From: Metellina segmentata
Taxonomy: Eukaryota; Arthropoda; Arachnida; Araneae; Tetragnathidae
Assembly (NCBI GenBank): GCA_947359465.1
Contig: OX375878.1
Span: forward strand, 79,525,627 to 79,589,626
DNA: 64,000 nucleotides
Direction: 5' to 3'
In this document: positions 1-11,045 of the stretch, one piece after another
Layout: each line of letters starts with the position of its first letter
Position numbering within the stretch: position 1 is the first letter of the stretch
The notes under the pieces: model-generated
Told to the model about the DNA's origin: nothing
What the model saw: the letters and a program-made list of their open reading frames with translations, nothing else
The model's database searches: none
Made by a program: the position numbers and the translations under genes

Positions 1-81
1 TTCGGTGACGCTCGTTCCGAGTATTCGGGCCATTACGATATGTTCTCTATCAAATTCGTTTAGATCAGCAGCCTTCCCCAT
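1..81 (-). pseudogene. N-terminus of a Tc1-like transposase, cut by the window edge
   Basis: Read on the minus strand from an ATG at 81, 27 codons run open to base 1 and begin MGKAADLNEFDREHIVMA, continuing to LGTSVTE. This matches the start of the first helix-turn-helix of a large Tc1-like transposase group (family knowledge: paired-type DNA-binding domain followed by a DD34E catalytic core). The remaining ~310 residues would lie left of the window, so intactness cannot be judged. The longer plus-strand open frame over the same bases is a shadow of this coding strand and its 5' flank. Confidence is good for the family and nil for activity. Confidence 0.7.
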
Positions 82-2955
82 CATTCGCAAAAGTAAGTAC
101 AAGAATGATTACTTACCTTCTCCAGCAGCAGTTAAATATCATTCTCACTTAATCACATGCCCTCCACGTCATTCAGACGAGTTCATTGAAAAATGTGGGG
201 ATGGTCATAATGTTTTGGCTCGTCAGTGTATGCAATATTTAAGCGCCATTCTTACATACAGGTTCTTAAAAGTGCAGTCGCAGAAATCTGTGCCATATTA
301 TGCCAAGTTATCTGCATAATAGGTAAGAAGCAGAAATCAATACTAGACTGATTTCAAATCACGTGACGAACCATTATCCGTTTTGTGCGCAGTTACATAA
401 ATATTTTGGTGAAATTAAAAAATTATAGGTACAGTTGCAATTGAATCGTCAGGTTTAAAAAAGGAGAGCAAAAAATGGCAAAATAACTTTTTGTACTCTA
501 AAATATCTATTAGCTTCTCTCTAAACACGTGAATGGTAAAAAGGAAACAAAAAACAGACCCTAGAAGAAGATATAGCACCTTGAATTAGGCATAAGGTTT
601 AACAACCACTCTACCACTTATACAGTTTTGTTCGATTTCTCAAGAACTTGATTTTGGGACTTATTCCCTTCTTAAACCTAGTTAGTTATAGTTGAGATAT
701 AGCTTTACAAAGGGAGACCTCGAAAATAATTTTCTTTTAAAAGGGGGCGTTGTACCAAAATGTTTCTGAAACTATTTGACAGAGAGTAGGAGGAAATGGA
801 AGACCAGTTGCGAAATGCATTTTCGTTTTTTACAGTTTAATTCGAATTTTGAATTTTACAGTTTTAATGTTTTTATACACTTACAGAGAGCTTCAGATAT
901 GCTGAAAGCTGCGACCACCAACAGTATATCCGGCTTAACAATGTCTACACATGAGGAGAGATTCCGTGAAAGGCTTGAGTGTCGATCGTCACCGATCAGT
1001 ATCCTGTCTGCCTTCGTGGTTCCGGTTTCGCACTAAGTCTGGTGAAAAAAAATTAGTCGAACTTGCCTCTGTGATTCCAGACTATCACCACAGGCACTAA
1101 TACCGCTTAAATTCTAGGATTCGAGCACACACACTACGTAACGCTGCGCTATTTACATGATGTAAATGCAATGCAATTAGTCCGAAATAGTAATGCGTTG
1201 TGATGCCTCGTCTGGAAACCAATGTGTTCTTTTAAGCTGAACTCATTTATAAGTTACTAGCCATTACGTGGCCATGAAAGTTCTTTTCGTGGGATCCAGT
1301 GTGGCCACTGCTCGATAACGCTCGGTGATTGCTATGTATTCCCATTTGGTTTCGTATTCCTAAAACACGCTATAATCGGAAAACGGAACGGTTCCAAAGG
1401 CATGAGGATGAAAAACGCTTGTGACGTTCAGCGGTCTAAAATCGCAAAATCCTCACCTTTCTTCAATGACCCCACATTCCGGAGAGAAGGACGAAAAGTG
1501 AAAAAACTAATAGATTAATCAAAAAATGTTCTTCGTTAAATTTTAAAATTCGGCCGGACACAAAAATCTCAAAAACTTAGGACTACCTGTGTGCCCAATT
1601 TCATTATTGTAAGTGCCATAGATTCGTCAGGACACTGCATACAGAACACAGAGAAACACTTATTTTTATAATAGTAGTGATTTGGCCCAAATAACTTCAC
1701 CCCACAGCACAATTCGTCCTCAAGTGGATACGTTTGGTGATACGGCACGCCTATTGGGATACAGTTCACGATACAATCTCACAGCGGGTCGTCCTTTTAC
1801 CGTCAGCCCTCACAAAAGGTAGGCACAAGTCAGTCATCTTAGCAATCGGGAAACATGTTACCCGTACCAAGTCAGCGACTAAGATAATAATGTCCAAAAC
1901 TGATCATCTCTCGCGCTGCCGAACAGTGCCCTCTATATATGGGTTTCCTACCTCCTTTCCACATTTTACAGGACATCGTGAGAAATCCTATATATCAGGA
2001 AACTGTGAGTTTGGTGCTTAGCATGAGGATATAATATAAAACAGCGGTCTCAAACTTGAACCACTGGCAAGAAGTATTTCCAAATTTGAAGGAATATAAG
2101 GGTCTGGCATGAATAATAATATATTTTTTGCAAATCAATATTACAGAATTAAATACATGCAATGGTTTGGCACTAGAGAAGTGTATTCTAATTACAAGTA
2201 AATAAGAAAGAAATGCTTCGTTGATTACTTTGCTTCTATCACATCGTGTAGCCCAAAAAAAATCATTATTACGTAAGAATATATTTCTACATAAAAAAAA
2301 ATTAATCTTAAAAGAATCCTATCTTATCGGATAGCAAGGTAAAAAAATTGTTACATTTTTTCAGTAAATTTGTGGTTGCTTTGGATATTCTATCAGGATA
2401 TGCTATCAAAAATGAGCATAAGTAAATGTCGCTCGACCTATTATTTTCAAGAGACTTTACTAAGTTAATTATGTCCTTAAATAACTCTTTGCATAATGAT
2501 ATTGTTCTCAATAGACCGATGTGGTACGCTTATGAATGTTTTTGCATGAAACACTCTAACTTTTGTTAGAAACTGTTGTAGCCAAGTTAACCTTCTAATG
2601 AAAATCTTAGATTTTACATTTATCTGTGAACTAAAAATATTTTTAAGCGCTGTCCTTTGTCACTGCAAATTTCGAATTGCATACAAATTATTGTCGATTA
2701 GATTGGTTTTGCATATAATTTCAAACTGAACGAAAGTTAAAATATTGGCATCCTATTAAATAAAGTACTGATAATATATAAACACTTTTACGAGTAACAA
2801 TGTATCGTGTCAAAACTATTTATATTATATCAACACAAAACAAAGTTCAATAACAATTTGAATAAGTAGAAAATGTTTGGGAGTTGTAAAGGCAATAATT
2901 TTCTTATTTCTCCACCTCTTCCAAAAACAAGCAATAAAATATAATTTTCTCTTAC
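82..2955. other. Non-coding interval left of the last recognised kinase-gene exon
   Basis: Mostly AT-rich intron or transposon flank. Bases 82-430 are probably the 5' non-coding part of the Tc1 element at the left edge; 390-437 resembles 24035-24091. A 49-codon plus-strand open tail follows an acceptor-like tract at about 877-887. The next kinase exon, expected to begin with the rest of the glycine-rich loop, was not recognised here on the minus strand, so the intron after base 2956 probably runs beyond the window. Confidence 0.4.
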
Positions 2956-3037
2956 TTCCCTACTTCCTCCTTGAGATCAAAACGCTCTGTAAAGTTTGAT
3001 CCAGTCTCAACTTCAACTGGACACGCCAGTTCTTCTC
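2956..3037 (-). CDS. MYLK: Kinase gene exon 12: acidic linker end and start of kinase domain
   Basis: This 82-bp exon follows an acceptor (ttattttcag) and ends at donor AA|gtaaga. It encodes residues ~868-895, ending with NFTERFDLKEEVGK. The last stretch is the N-terminal edge of a protein kinase domain: a hydrophobic strand leading into the first glycine (G894) of the GxGxxG nucleotide-binding loop, comparable to YDIEERLG in vertebrate MYLK (family knowledge). It enters in phase 1 from the FN3 exon and leaves in phase 2. The VAIK lysine, HRD and DFG motifs are not in the window, so kinase activity versus pseudokinase status cannot be assessed. Confidence 0.85.
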
Positions 3038-3980
3038 CTGAAAATAAAAAACGGTTTACAAAAGTTATAGTACCATTCCAAAAATCAATTAAATATATCA
3101 TATGAACTCAGAATTCTACGAATCACTAGCATGGTTGTAAATTATTTCAACAATAGACTTGTACACTGGAATACAATGTGCATGAGCTCTAAAGTATAAT
3201 CATGTAATTCCTGCTCCAAATAATATTCTTATCCGACATATTAATATTTAACCATTTCCAATGAGTCAAATGTGTTTTTCCACAGCCAGTAATAATTTTG
3301 CCTTTGGTTCATGTGCTATGAAACTATGAAATATGAAATTTCCAATTGCAAGTTTGATATGTAGATAAATTTGTTTGGATGATGTACCATTTAAGTCTGG
3401 AGCATAGAAATTATTTGATAAGCACAGAATCTGAAAATTCATTCCCTGTAAAGGATATAAATTTAAATGGATAACATACTTGCACGTTTTATGATTGACA
3501 TCGCACTTTAAAATAAATTTATTTTTAACTTTTGAAACTAAATTTAATTGAATAATTTGTAGAGAACGAAAGATATTGAATTCTGTTTCAAAAATAAAAA
3601 TTTGTTCTTGTATATTTTAATAGAAACAAGAGCAAAAACATCTCAAGATATCCAGAACACAAAACCATGCATAACCGCATTAATATGCATAATGAAAATT
3701 TTCCCACAAATATCAACTAATTTTTAATGTCCGACCTCTTCAACATTACAAGAGGCGAAAAGGTGTTCTTACTCCTAATAAGGATAACCATCATCCAGAC
3801 GCTTACAAACCGCTATTCTAAACCAAGACCTACTTCATGGCAAACAAACTCAATGAACATTATTCCACGAAGTGGTTCAATTTAAACATTACACAATAAC
3901 AAAAATCAAATTATTTATAAAAAATTGGCTTCAGATGTATACATTTTAAAAGTAAATCTGCCAAGGTAATTTTAATCTAC
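3038..3980 (-). other. Intron, 943 bp
   Basis: AT-rich sequence between the FN3 exon and the kinase-start exon. No coding signal, repeat family or RNA gene was recognised. Confidence 0.7.
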
Positions 3981-4165
3981 CTGCTTCTTCATCGTCGGAA
4001 GACTCATCTTGTAAGAAGTCGTCTAGCTTGATTATTTTCGACTCCTTGCTGGGATGGCTAGAACCGTACCTATTCTCGGCTCGCACTCTGAATATATATC
4101 GCTGACCTTTAGACAATCCCAAAACCGTGCAGCTAGTGTTCACGGAAGAGGCCACTTTGTACCAC
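3981..4165 (-). CDS. MYLK: Kinase gene exon 11: second half of FN3 domain plus acidic linker
   Basis: 185-bp exon, acceptor cctcatag, donor GCAG|gtagat, entering in phase 2 and leaving in phase 1. It encodes residues ~806-868. The FN3 signature YIFRVRAENRYGSS (Y829 to S842) is the F-strand tyrosine and G-strand of a type III fibronectin fold. It is followed by SKESKIIKLDDF and the acidic run DESSDDEEA, which parallels the acidic FN3-to-kinase linker of MYLK proteins. The FN3 domain is split by one intron (to exon 10), as is common in giant kinases. An ATG inside this exon does not mark a start; the reading frame is open upstream to the splice acceptor. Confidence 0.88.
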
Positions 4166-5590
4166 CTATGAGGAAATAAATTAGGTTTCTGTTTAAAGAA
4201 ACATCAACGCGGGATTGAAAACAATAATAGTATTAGCGCGATTAAAAATTCCCTTATAACCAAGTATGCTTTCATATAAGCCAAGTGATCTTATAAAGCA
4301 TCTTTACTATCTGAGATAGGAAATCTGATTTTGGAGGAGTTATTATATATCTGACATTTAAAAATAAATATGCGTTTCTAGCTGCTATTTGAAAATAACA
4401 CCGAGATTTAATTTAATTTCCCAAGCAAGCTATATTAGAATAAGTGCGCTCAACAATAAACCTTTAAAGTACGGCCGGTACAACAGTTTTACCTTGATTG
4501 CGTCAAGAAGGAATTTAGATTACGGCCAGTACAACAATTGTACCTTGAAAGTTATAAGAATCGTGCTAAGAAAAGAATTGTGTCGGTTATATTTATAGCC
4601 GAAGTTCAAAAGATTAAGGGGAAATGAGTAAATATTGGATTATTGAAAATGATTCAGTATAAAGTTTAGAAATGTTATTTTAAAACATAATAACTAATAC
4701 ATTAGATTTATTTTACACCATGAAAAGGCATTACATTTTTTTTGTGATCCAAGAAAACTACAAGGAGAGACAATTTGGATCGATGATCATAGACAGAGAC
4801 TCCAGTGGAATCATAAAATCAAATCGTTGCAAGAAATCAAAGTTTTCCCTTTGTGTTGACTACAGATAAATTTTGTTTGCTTTTTTAAGGTCCTCAGTTG
4901 TTACATCATACAATTTATACGCAAAGCGGTTTTGAAATCTAAGAATTATATAAGAGGGTGAAGAGTACTGATGTGATAATCATTAAATTGCGCATGTGTG
5001 TTCACCATTACTTTCATTTAAAATTGGAAGAAGAATGCATTACTAGCTCTTGACAACATATCACACCTCTATTTTCTGAACAAAACTAGGTACATGGATA
5101 GAATACAGATATACATGAGCATTCTAGATTGGATGGAACGCCGTAGTCGGAAACTATTTCAGATGTGAGGCTTTCAGCTGTATAGTCCGCCTTACTTAGA
5201 AGATTCGGGGATAATGGAGATTCGACCAACCCACAGAGTATTCTAGATGCGATATTTTCTTTGATCGCAGTAGACTCGTGTTGTTCATTCAAGGTTAGTT
5301 TTCTGGGATTTACGGCACAAATGTCATATTTGGCCAAGCTGCGCTGAGCACAAAACAAACCTCACGTAATGGGCATACACATGCAAGGAAAGTTTTACTG
5401 ACCCAGAAAAGAGAAATACACACAGGAAAAGTTACATGAACCGAACCTGTGTCGCCTAACACTCCCAGGCTGATAACTCAGTGGGAAAAACAAATGAGAC
5501 ACCGATGCCCAATCTCATTCAAGTAGTTTATGGTTTTTAAATTGGTCAATATAAATGTCCTCTGAAATTAAGAACGAAATGGGTACTTAC
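4166..5590 (-). other. Intron, 1425 bp, inside the FN3 domain
   Basis: No additional exon, transposon or RNA gene was recognised. A minus-strand open frame at about 5086-5358 has no recognisable domain and is not needed by the splice phases. Confidence 0.65.
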
Positions 5591-5735
5591 TTTTTGTCGG
5601 GTAAAGTACACATCTCCACTTGATACCCGGTCACCACACTTCCACCGTCGTACATGGATCCATACCAGCTGAGAACAAGAGAATGGTCAGTCACCTCGTT
5701 GGCCGTTGGCTCTCCTCCTGGCGGTTCCGGAAACC
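5591..5735 (-). CDS. MYLK: Kinase gene exon 10: first half of FN3 domain
   Basis: 145-bp exon with acceptor tttgtctag and donor AA|gtaagt; enters in phase 1, leaves in phase 2. It encodes residues ~758-806, starting with the proline-rich FPEPPGGEP entry typical of an FN3 A strand, then SLVLSWYGSMYDGG with the conserved B-strand tryptophan W781, and VVTGYQVEM, the usual FN3 C-strand motif (GYxVE). With exon 11 it makes one full FN3 domain, residues ~760-853. In this family the Ig-FN3 pair directly precedes the kinase domain. Confidence 0.88.
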
Positions 5736-6297
5736 CTAGACAAAGCAAAACACTCTGGTCACGTTAATCCAACATAACTTATACTCTATTAACTCTCTAA
5801 ATGCATGTACTAGTGACATTCAATCCATTTCAAACTCTTACTACAGAACTTTCGGTATACTCTTTTATGTCCATACCATTGTCCAAACCTGAGTTACAAG
5901 TCTTTGAAAGCTATTCAAAAATTATTGTTTTCGAATTAAATAGTAAAAAATGTCGTCCAATGTATGAAGTAAAATAGTATAGTAGTAGAGAAAGCAGTGA
6001 CTGAACAGTTGTCTTACAGGAAATAGGACTAAAAATTAAAAACTTGCAGTGACATAGCGCTGGATTGGATATCGCTAACTGTCGCAGAATATTTTACAAT
6101 TTATATATTCTAGTCTCAAAAGGGCAATAAATCTTTCGCGAGCTCATATTTGAATTTACAGAACCTTGTTTTAGAAAAAATGTCTTGCAAACTCCCAACA
6201 CACATTCATAAAAGAAACATCTTGTACTTCACCAGGCATAAAGTTTGCTAGAATTGTAATAGTATCGATGTAGATTGGGCGAAATTCATAAAGTGAA

Positions 6298-6735
6298 ATT
6301 AGTATAATAATAGAAATTATAATAAGTATAGTATAAATTATAATAGTATAATAGAAATCATAATAGAACTTATAATAGTATAATAGAAATTATAATACAT
6401 AATAGAAATTATAACAAGTATGATAGAAATTATAATAAGTATAATAGAAATTATAATAAGTATAATAGAAGTTCTGATAATTATAATAGAAATTATAATA
6501 GTGTAATAGAAATTATAATAAGTATAATAGAAATTATAATAAGTATAACAGATATTATAATAAGTATAATAGAAATTATAATAAATATAATAGAAAGTAT
6601 AATAAGTAGAATAGAAATTATAATAAGTAGAATAGAAATTATAATAAGTAGAATAGAAATTATAATAAGTAGAATAGAAAATATAATTATACTATTAACA
6701 GATTAGAATAAGTATAAGTAATATAGAAATTATGT
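6298..6735. repeat. AT-rich minisatellite, ~18-21-bp units
   Basis: About 440 bp of imperfect tandem repeats built on the unit AATAGAAATTATAATAAGT, with point variants (aagtataatag, aagtagaatag, aagtataacag) and occasional shortened units. The right third has a homogeneous variant carrying aagtag, the left third is more mixed, suggesting recent expansion at the right. Strictly one strand is purine rich (A and G with T). It sits inside the intron before the FN3 exons; no coding role is suggested. Confidence 0.9.
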
Positions 6736-8779
6736 TAAAAAAATACAATTATAGGCAAACACATTCGAATTTTAACTCTTTTTATCGAAAGGAATAATTT
6801 TGTATTTAATACAATTTTCCCATTACATGGTAAAACTGTTCAAACAAATTAAATTGTGAAGTATTGTGTTTTCAAATTCATAAAATATTGTTACGTTTCT
6901 ATATACGTATCCGATAAAAAAATTATGAAAGATTTTTAAGTTCCCCTGTAAACTTATTGAATAAAAAGTTAAACTACATGTATCAATCAATCTATTTGGT
7001 GCACTGAAAATGTCGAAAAATCCTTTCTTAGCCACTGAAACAAACAAAATGATTAAATGCTTTCAAGGAGTAGAATATATAACATTTATAATTTATGTTT
7101 ACTTTCTGATGATTCTATTTCTTCGGTCTAGTATTGTTTTCCCCTCCATCCAGGGGCAGGAGGGAAGACTAGCGTTTCTATTTATAAGCATTGATTAATG
7201 TGTCAATAAATATCTTCCAATTCCAATCTTCATTCACGTCTTATTTACTGCTATTCGAGCGTACGCTGTCTTTTGTAATTGTTTCCGCGTTCACTTCCCC
7301 CTAAAGTGGCTAATGGCTCCATTCAAAACAGAGATGAGGTTTTCTATCTACTCTTTCCAGGAAAGATCACACACGAATATGAGATTTACGCAATTTATAA
7401 AATGTGAAAACGATAATTTACTACGTAAACCTCGTTTTGATACTTGTGAAATCGTTGTGAATTTCCCAATGCCTTACCCGAAATCTGCATTTTCAAAAAC
7501 ACAGAAAAAGAATTTATTATAAGGAAGGCTATGGTAATTCGTTAGAAGGTTTTAAATTTGTGAATTTATTTTCCAACCCCCTATCACGAAACTGAGGTTT
7601 TTGAGCTTTTGGAAACTTCATAACAAAGGAATAGATATGGGCACAAACTAGTATTCATGGTCATGGAATATGATGTTATAAGTAACATGATTTGTAGAGA
7701 TGTGACACGTTTTGGCAAATCTGACGTATATCACAAATGGATCAAGAGATTAAGTTTCTTCTAAGATAACCTGTTTTCAAACACAGAGGTAAACTAACCC
7801 TTATCTATAAAACCATTTTATCGTTATTTTTTGTCAAAAGTGACGTTTTGAGAGTTAGCAAGAAAATATCTTTTCTCACAAGTCTACATTACCGTATTTT
7901 CAAAAAGTAATTTCTCTGAGAGCAATACAAAATTAAGTTTCTTCCTTCTGTGAAAATTGATTTGTAGAAATTCTAGATTCACGAATATCTAGCGAAACAT
8001 CCTGTGGGCAATTTTCACGAAGTAATTTTCTTACTGGCACGTTAAATAAATATTTCTAAAAATGAAACAAAGGTATTACAAAATATATTTCGTTCTTTTA
8101 GGTTATTAACTTTATCAGCATTGCTTTTTTCCCGACATCAAATCAATCAACTTCAATAACTATCAAGTCGTTTGTTCTCTTTTAATCTTTTAATAAACTA
8201 TTTAAAGAGAGTGTTCATTTTGAAAAGCAAAAATCCTAAAATCCTAGCTATAAAACAAAATTTGATTTATGAAAAAAAATTTTGTTTCATCTCCGAAACA
8301 ACATTTTTACAGTAACTTGATTATTGTTAATAAACAGCCATTCATCGCATAACTATTACTTCTAATTAGTAAATATTCCTTCTTCTGTGCGCGCACGGAA
8401 GAACTTATTTAAATTACACCAAGTTTACAAAAAAAACTAAATTGGCTTAGTTTTGATTTATGTATTTCAGGTTTTGTATGTCAAGCTTAGTCACGGTAGG
8501 TTGTTTGATACAGTATATTTTACTCATTTTGTTTCCCTCCATTTCATTTTTATTCCTGCTTAGTACTTCTAGAAAGTTTCGGTTATTCTTCATTGTTATT
8601 TTACTTCACTCTATTATTCTTACGCAGGTTCATTCTGCTTTTCTTTATTCTTGTGTATCTTATTTCTGAAGTACTTTCTTGCTTTCGGGGCTTTTAAGTG
8701 GTTTTGGTGGCCGGCAAAAAAATAATATGACAATCACATACAACCCGACGCCTTCGAGTGGCCAGTTCTGACCTTTATT

Positions 8780-9190
8780 ATTATAGGTAGGTAGGTGAAT
8801 TTACGTCTTGTGGGAACAACACAACGAGCTATTGACGACGGATTTTACCGAGAAAGGAATGTTGTCGTTGTCGTATCCATTTCTGAGTCAGATGTCTACA
8901 TGGGTATTTTGCACAGCTTTGGCTATGACGATTATTTTCTCTTTTTGAAAGGCTATTCAGGATGGTAATAAGAAATGAATGATCCGATAATTACACCTCG
9001 TAATTTTAAACCACGGCTAGAGGGTGAGGTCAACACCTGACCTGGAACCCCACTCTACAAACTTTCACACCAAAAGGAAGATATTTTAGACCACAATAGA
9101 TTTAACGTTGATTTTAGAAAGATCGTTGATTGGTTTGAGTCTTGTACTAAAACCCCTTCGATTGCTCTGCGACTCTACCAATTGGATTGA
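8780..9190 (-). repeat. Degenerate tRNA-derived SINE, family A
   Basis: The plus strand reads the tail side first: a ggtaggtaggtg stretch, then gaacaacacaacgagctatt and gacgacgg, then the body words ggtcaacacctgacctgg and ccccactctacaaacttt seen in better copies at 29270-29610 and 47280-47600. The tRNA-like head near 9120-9190 is heavily decayed. An unrelated stretch of about 100 bp interrupts the body near 8860-8980. Confidence 0.55.
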
Positions 9191-9309
9191 TCCCTATTTT
9201 TATTTATAATCAACTAATCTAAATTATTTATATTTTTTGAGCCTATAAAACCAACAGCACCATCACACCTAAAACATTTCTCATATTTACCCCCGCATAC
9301 GAGTCCTTC

Positions 9310-9767
9310 TAAGGCCCGGTGCACACATCCGATTTTTCAACGTGCGGCGCCGCTGTGGCAACGCAAGTGCGGTCTGAGATACATTAGATCCAATGGAGTA
9401 GTGCACACATGCCTCCAGCGCCGCTGCGGCGACGCACGTCCAACTTGCGTGCTATTTGTACCGCACTTCCCCACGGCTCCGCAGCTCGCAACACACTTCT
9501 CCTGTCTCAAGTACCTGGTTTTCATTCATCACCGGAATATAAATAATAATTAATAAATGGTTGTATCCAGTAACGTCTATTTTGTTTCATAATATACTTT
9601 ATTTTACCCCAAGTAAGCGAAATAAACACGTTTTCTTCGATAGAATATTTATCGCAAATGGCGCGAAATCAGTACTTGCGTCATTTCACGGTTATGAGTG
9701 CATAGTTGGGCTTCGGTGCCGCAGCGGCGCCGCACGTTTAAAAACCGGATGTGTGCACCGGGTCTAA
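9310..9767. mobile_element. PIF/Harbinger-like MITE, 452 bp
   Basis: Inverted termini GGCCCGGTGCACACATCCG at 9313 and, on the opposite strand, GACCCGGTGCACACATCCG ending at 9764, continuing with related sequence (cgtgcggcgccgctg). Both sides are flanked by TAA (9310-9312 and 9765-9767), a 3-bp duplication of the TWA type typical of PIF/Harbinger elements (family knowledge). An internal copy of the terminal words lies near 9400-9440. GC content is far above the surroundings. Two open frames here are by-products of the palindromic GC-rich sequence; no transposase is encoded. Confidence 0.85.
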
Positions 9768-10882
9768 GATTTCGTAACCTGACAACACAATACCGTTGAT
9801 TCACACCTTCTTCTGCAGGCACATTATTTTTATCACTTGCTGAAATTTTTATTATCTTGTTGAGATATGAACATACTAATATTTCTAAGACTACCAGTGC
9901 AGATAGAAATTCCGTTAATTTTCCAAATCTAGATGAACACAGTTTATTAGGTCATTTTCCGAGCTTTTACCATGATGTCCTTTTTCTTGAGTATTGAAAC
10001 ATTTTCTCTGGTCGTATAATCTCATTATAGTTTCATTATTCCTAAAAAAAGTTTTACTAATGACATAGCTGTCAGCTACTGAAGTCAGAAAATCCTTAAT
10101 CCCACCCTTCAACGCAAAACAAATATTTTACATTCTTTTCTATTAGTAGGTGAACCGTAGACACCCACGGGGATAGGCTGGAGGGGTTTTCTCTAGTATT
10201 GACAGGAAACACGAAAGACTGTGTTTTACTGTTAGATCTTCGAATTGCGAATCGAAACAAAGCAGTCTCACAAATTGTGGTGCCCAAAGGCCGGCGGAGG
10301 GTTTTAGAATAAAAATACCTCTCCACCGAATATATTAGAAAAAATGTCCGAGTACAACTAATAAATTTATTGCTATGATTGCCTGGAATGTACCGTATTT
10401 ATCCTCTGAGGGATTACTTATTCAGATGGTCGCTTCTACTATGTGGATTCCTTGTTTGAACTCCTGTAATGCTGCTTTCAAACACAATTTTTGAGACTCA
10501 CGAACTTTTGGAGATATATGTGCTTTTGTTTACATGCATATATATAAATGTATGCATGTATAAAAAAAATTTTTATTTACAGATAATTTGCCTGTAAAAT
10601 GTATTTTGCGAAAAAGAAGCATATCACTCAAATTTTAAGTCATTATTTAACCTTTTACACCATTTTATGCATTTTAGGTCAGTTTTGCATATTTTCAACC
10701 ATAAAATCCAAGCCCTGAATATTATAATTTTTCATGTAATAATACATGGTGGACCATAACCCTTGAAAAATATTAGAAGTAGCTCTTGGGCTGCCAAAAG
10801 TGTACAAAATATTATCTTTGGTCACAAACTCGATTCCCTCTCTCTATTAATTTGAATAAAAATCAAACATTCTAAAACTCAC

Positions 10883-11045
10883 CCACAACCGCAACGGAGG
10901 CGAAGCAGGAGTCCCCGCCGCCCTCGTTCTCGACGCTGACCACATACTTGCCACTGTCGTCGGCTGTCACATCGTTGACCGTAACCACAGACATCTCTCT
11001 TCCCTCTAGAATGGACAGGCGGCCGTTACCCGCCAGCACTCGACC
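10883..11045 (-). CDS. MYLK: Kinase gene exon 9: second half of Ig domain 2
   Basis: 163-bp exon, acceptor ttctcttctcag, donor GTGG|gtgagt, entering in phase 0 and leaving in phase 1. It encodes residues 704-758, including GRLSILEGREMSVVTVNDV and DDSGKYVVSVENEGG. The DxGxY motif of the F strand is intact (D733, G735, Y737), but the residue that should be the F-strand cysteine is V739. Together with the missing B-strand cysteine in exon 8, this I-set domain has no canonical disulphide, which is tolerable in a cytoplasmic Ig fold. GC content is well above the flanking introns. Confidence 0.88.

Larger units (their letters stand above)
5736..10882 (-). other. Intron, 5147 bp, with minisatellite, SINE and MITE
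   Basis: Contains the 6.3-6.7-kb minisatellite, a degenerate SINE at ~8.78-9.19 kb and the Harbinger-like MITE at 9313-9764. No exon is needed or seen between the splice sites. Confidence 0.7.

Noticed and set aside
1569..2021. Overlapping open frames on both strands
   Set aside because: Moderately GC-rich patch, but neither strand shows kinase subdomains or known transposase motifs.
6298..6735. CRISPR-like array
   Set aside because: Repeats are contiguous without unique spacers; a minisatellite in a eukaryotic intron.
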